DNA from: Bog-756 sp050011635
GTDB taxonomy: Bacteria > Actinomycetota > Acidimicrobiia > Acidimicrobiales > RAAP-2
Length of the DNA: 6,747 nt
NCBI GenBank assembly: GCA_050011635.1
Contig: JBEKIU010000203.1
Location: 1-6,747, forward strand
Direction: 5' to 3'
Made by a program: the position numbers and the translations under genes. Positions within the stretch are counted from its first letter, which is position 1. Every line of letters starts with the position of its first letter. The notes beneath the pieces are model-generated. The model saw only the letters and a program-made list of their open reading frames with translations. It ran no database searches and had not been told where the DNA came from. Shown one piece after another: positions 4,457 to 6,747 of the stretch.

Positions 4457-6327
4457 TCGACGGTGACCACCTTGGCCAGGTTGCGGGGTCGGTCGACGTC
4501 GTGACCGTGGAGGCGGGCCAACGAGTAGGCGAACATCTGCAACGGCACGACGTCGACGATGGGTGCGAACAGGTACGGGGTCTCGGGCACCCAGAGCACG
4601 GCGTCGGCCTGGCGGGCCGTCTCCTCGTCGCCGTCGTTGGCCACCAGCACGATCGTCGCACCGCGGCTCTTGACCTCGGCCACGTTGCTCATCATCTTCT
4701 CCCAGATCGGCGTGCGGGTGGCCACCCCGATGACCACCGTCCCCGGCTCGACCAGGGCGATGGGACCGTGCTTGAGCTCGCCCCCGGGGAAGCCCTCGGC
4801 CCGGAGGTAGGAGAGCTCCTTCAGCTTGAGGGCACCCTCGAGGGCCACCGGGTACCCGACCTGGCGCCCGAGGAAGATGAACGAAGGCGAGTCCCGGTAG
4901 AGGGTGGCCACCGCTTCCACATCGGCGGCCCGCTCGATGGCCAGGGCCACCTTGGCGGGGAGGGCTCCCATCGCCCCGAACAGGGCCCGGGCGTCCGCGG
5001 GGGCAAGGGTCCCCCTGACCTGGCCCAGATAGAGGGCCAGGATCTCGAGCGCGGTGATCTGGGCCAGGTGGGTCTTGGTGGCCGCCACCCCGATCTCCGG
5101 CCCCGCTCTCGTGTAGAGGACGGCATCGGCCTTGCGGGCCATGGACGAGTCGACCACGTTGGAGATGACCAGCACCTTGGCGCCGAGCCGCCGCGCCTCC
5201 ACGATGGCCTCGAAGGTATCCGCCGTCTCGCCCGACTGGCTGACCCCGATGACCAGGGTGGTGGCGTCGAGGACCGGATCGCGGTAACGGAACTCGCTGG
5301 CGATGTCGATCTCCACCGGAAGCCGGCCCCAGTGCTCGATGGCGTACTTGGCCATCAGCCCGGCGTGGTAGCTGCTCCCGCAGGCCACGATGAACACCTT
5401 GTTGAAGGCCCGGAACTCCTCGTTGGTGATGTGGACCTCGTCGAGGACGAGGGTCCCGTCGGGAAGCACCCGGTCGAGCATCGTGTCGGCCACCGCCCTC
5501 GGCTGCTCGCGGATCTCCTTGCTCATGTAGTCGTCGAATCCGTCCTTGCGGGCCGAGTCGAGGTCCCAGTCGACGGTCATCCGGTCGGGCTCCACCTCGG
5601 TCCCCGCCAGGGTGGTGACCCTCACGGAGCCCGGTCGCAACTCGGCGATCTGGTCGTCCTCGAGGACCAGGAAGTCGCGGGTGAGCCCGAGGATGGCCGG
5701 AACATCCGAGGCCAGGAAGGCCGCCGAGTCGCCGATCCCCATGAGCAGCGGCGAGACCCGGCGTGAGGCCACGATGAGATCGGGTTCGTCGGCGTGGACG
5801 ACGGCCACCGAGAACGACCCCCGGATCCGCCCGAGCGCATCGCGCACCGCGGCGACCAGTCCGTCGTCGGGATGGGCGGCCAGTGAGGCCTCGATGAGAT
5901 GGGCCAGGACCTCGGTGTCGGTCTCCGATTCGAAGAGGTGGCCGGCGGCCCGGAGCTCGTTCTCCAGCTCGACGTGGTTCTCGATGATCCCGTTGTGGAT
6001 CAGGCCCAGCCGGCCCGAACAGTCGACATGGGGATGGGCGTTGGCCTCGGTCGGCCCGCCGTGGGTGGCCCAGCGGGTATGGCCGATGCCGGCGCTCGCG
6101 CCTTCCGGGGCCCCTTCCGCCCGCTTGACCAGGTCGTCAAGGGAACGGGTTCCGTTGGCCGCCCGGGCCCGCCAGACGCCCTGCTCGCCGGCCGCCCCCA
6201 CCAGGGCCAGCCCGGCGGAGTCGTAGCCCCGGTACTCGAGGCGGGCCAGACCCTCGAGGAGCACATCGACCACCGCCGCGCCATCGGATTTCCCCGGGCC
6301 GACGGTGATCCCGATGATGCCGCACAT
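4453..6327 (-). CDS. glmS: Glutamine--fructose-6-phosphate aminotransferase (isomerizing)
   Basis: GlmS makes glucosamine-6-phosphate from fructose-6-phosphate and glutamine, the committed step to UDP-GlcNAc. It is complete at 624 residues, a normal length. The N-terminal class II glutamine amidotransferase domain (about 2-220) begins MCGIIG, so Cys2 becomes the N-terminal nucleophile after Met removal. RWATHG (85-90), HNGIIEN (111-117) and the Asp of TDTE (137) are present. The first SIS domain (about 300-430) has ACGSSYHAG (315-323), SQSGETADT (363-371) and GVAATKT. The second has LEGALKLKE (496-504) and GELKHGPIAL (516-525). By alignment with the E. coli enzyme, K501, E504, H520 and K619 match K485, E488, H504 and K603. 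The end RPRNLAKVVTVE is typical. The ATG has no Shine-Dalgarno; its TGA overlaps the acpS GTG. No glmS riboswitch is possible in the 18-base leader. Confidence 0.98.
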   Translation of the reverse strand: MCGIIGITVGPGKSDGAAVVDVLLEGLARLEYRGYDSAGLALVGAAGEQGVWRARAANGTRSLDDLVKRAEGAPEGASAGIGHTRWATHGGPTEANAHPHVDCSGRLGLIHNGIIENHVELENELRAAGHLFESETDTEVLAHLIEASLAAHPDDGLVAAVRDALGRIRGSFSVAVVHADEPDLIVASRRVSPLLMGIGDSAAFLASDVPAILGLTRDFLVLEDDQIAELRPGSVRVTTLAGTEVEPDRMTVDWDLDSARKDGFDDYMSKEIREQPRAVADTMLDRVLPDGTLVLDEVHITNEEFRAFNKVFIVACGSSYHAGLMAKYAIEHWGRLPVEIDIASEFRYRDPVLDATTLVIGVSQSGETADTFEAIVEARRLGAKVLVISNVVDSSMARKADAVLYTRAGPEIGVAATKTHLAQITALEILALYLGQVRGTLAPADARALFGAMGALPAKVALAIERAADVEAVATLYRDSPSFIFLGRQVGYPVALEGALKLKELSYLRAEGFPGGELKHGPIALVEPGTVVIGVATRTPIWEKMMSNVAEVKSRGATIVLVANDGDEETARQADAVLWVPETPYLFAPIVDVVPLQMFAYSLARLHGHDVDRPRNLAKVVTVE

Positions 6328-6340
6328 GGCCGCGAGGCTA
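6328..6340 (-). promoter_or_regulatory. Candidate -10 element for a leaderless glmS transcript
   Basis: Reading the minus strand, TAGCCT (6340-6335) is followed by CGCGGCC and then the glmS ATG. TAGCCT fits the actinobacterial -10 consensus TAnnnT, and a 7-base spacer would place transcription start at the A of ATG. No Shine-Dalgarno sequence is visible in the 18-base gap after glmM, which fits a leaderless message. No clear -35 box is seen. The same block, with one mismatch, precedes nnr at 3814-3826. The promoter role is inferred. Confidence 0.45.
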
Positions 6341-6345
6341 GTGGC

Positions 6346-6747
6346 TCACCCGTGGGTGGCCGCGGCAGCCTGGAGCTCGAACTCCACCAGGTTGCCGAGC
6401 CGGTTGGCGATCTCCTCGGCCACCCCCTCGCCGACGGCCTCCACCATGACCCTGACCAGGGGCTCGGTCCCGCTCGGACGCAGAACGACCCGTCCGCCGT
6501 CGCCGAGCCGTTCTTCCTCCTCGGCCACGGCTGACCACACCGCCTGGGCGGTGTCCAGGAGCTCGGTGTTGGGCACGGGCACGTTGACCAGCACTTGGGG
6601 CACCCGGACGACCAGCCCGTCCAACAGCTCGGTCAGCGGCTTGCCCTTCCGGGACACCAGGTCGGCCAGGACGAGCCCGGTCAGGAGCCCGTCACCGGTC
6701 GTGGCCAGGCGCCGGAAGACGATGTGCCCCGACTGCTCACCCCCGAG
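6346..6747 (-). CDS. glmM: Phosphoglucosamine mutase, C-terminal 133 residues (5' end outside window)
   Basis: GlmM converts glucosamine-6-phosphate to glucosamine-1-phosphate in the cytoplasm, the step after GlmS on the way to UDP-GlcNAc. The reading frame is open to the window edge, so the start and the phosphoserine active-site domain are missing. The fragment opens with LGGEQSGH, the sugar-recognition loop of this alpha-phosphohexomutase family, followed by LATTGDGLLTGLVL, which is GlmM-like. The C-terminal phosphate-binding loop RPSGTEPLVRVM lies at fragment residues 90-101. The frame ends in TGA, 18 bases before the glmS ATG. Closely related mutases (ManB/PgcA) share RPSGTEP, but GGEQSGH with TGDG, next to glmS, favours GlmM. 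No internal truncation is visible in the part present. Confidence 0.95.
   Translation of the reverse strand, partial: LGGEQSGHIVFRRLATTGDGLLTGLVLADLVSRKGKPLTELLDGLVVRVPQVLVNVPVPNTELLDTAQAVWSAVAEEEERLGDGGRVVLRPSGTEPLVRVMVEAVGEGVAEEIANRLGNLVEFELQAAAATHG

Noticed and set aside
3692..4504. Plus-strand frame with a repeated Leu-Ala-Gly-Ser pattern
   Set aside because: It is the other-strand reading of the 12-bp repeat in acpS. The opposite strand carries clear AcpS motifs.
4417..5766. Plus-strand open frame of 449 codons
   Set aside because: It is antisense to glmS, whose motifs are complete on the minus strand. No domain is recognisable in the plus-strand translation.
6328..6345. A glmS ribozyme or riboswitch in the glmS leader
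   Set aside because: Only 18 bases separate glmM from glmS, far too few for that RNA.

Overview
This is a gene-dense, very GC-rich stretch in which every supported gene lies on the minus strand, so transcription runs from the right edge to the left edge. The genes in that order are: glmM (3' end only), glmS, acpS, nnr (fused NAD(P)HX epimerase/dehydratase), alr, a family 4 uracil-DNA glycosylase, tsaE, and the first ten codons of tsaB. No gap between genes exceeds about 110 bases. I see no tRNA, rRNA, CRISPR array, transposase or phage gene.

The organism is most likely an actinobacterium. The composition, the frequent GTG starts and the order glmM-glmS-acpS-nnr-alr-tsaE-tsaB all fit. The compact nnr epimerase domain and the UDG between alr and tsaE make me think of Acidimicrobiia, but that finer placement is from memory and is tentative.

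Right part (6747 to 4453): GlmM and GlmS act in the same short route from fructose-6-phosphate to UDP-GlcNAc, the precursor of peptidoglycan. Middle (4456 to 2422): AcpS activates acyl carrier protein for fatty-acid synthesis, and Nnr repairs damaged NAD(P)H. Left part (2429 to 1): Alr supplies D-alanine for the cell wall, UDG removes uracil from DNA, and TsaE with TsaB works in t6A modification of tRNA. It is a housekeeping cluster for cell envelope and translation, not an accessory island.

Three points deserve a second look. First, AcpS carries a C-terminal tail made from a 12-bp tandem repeat. Second, the same 13-bp block, with one mismatch, sits directly before the ATG of both glmS and nnr and looks like a leaderless-transcript promoter. 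Third, the UDG start is probably at 1139 rather than 1232. I found no convincing undescribed system here.
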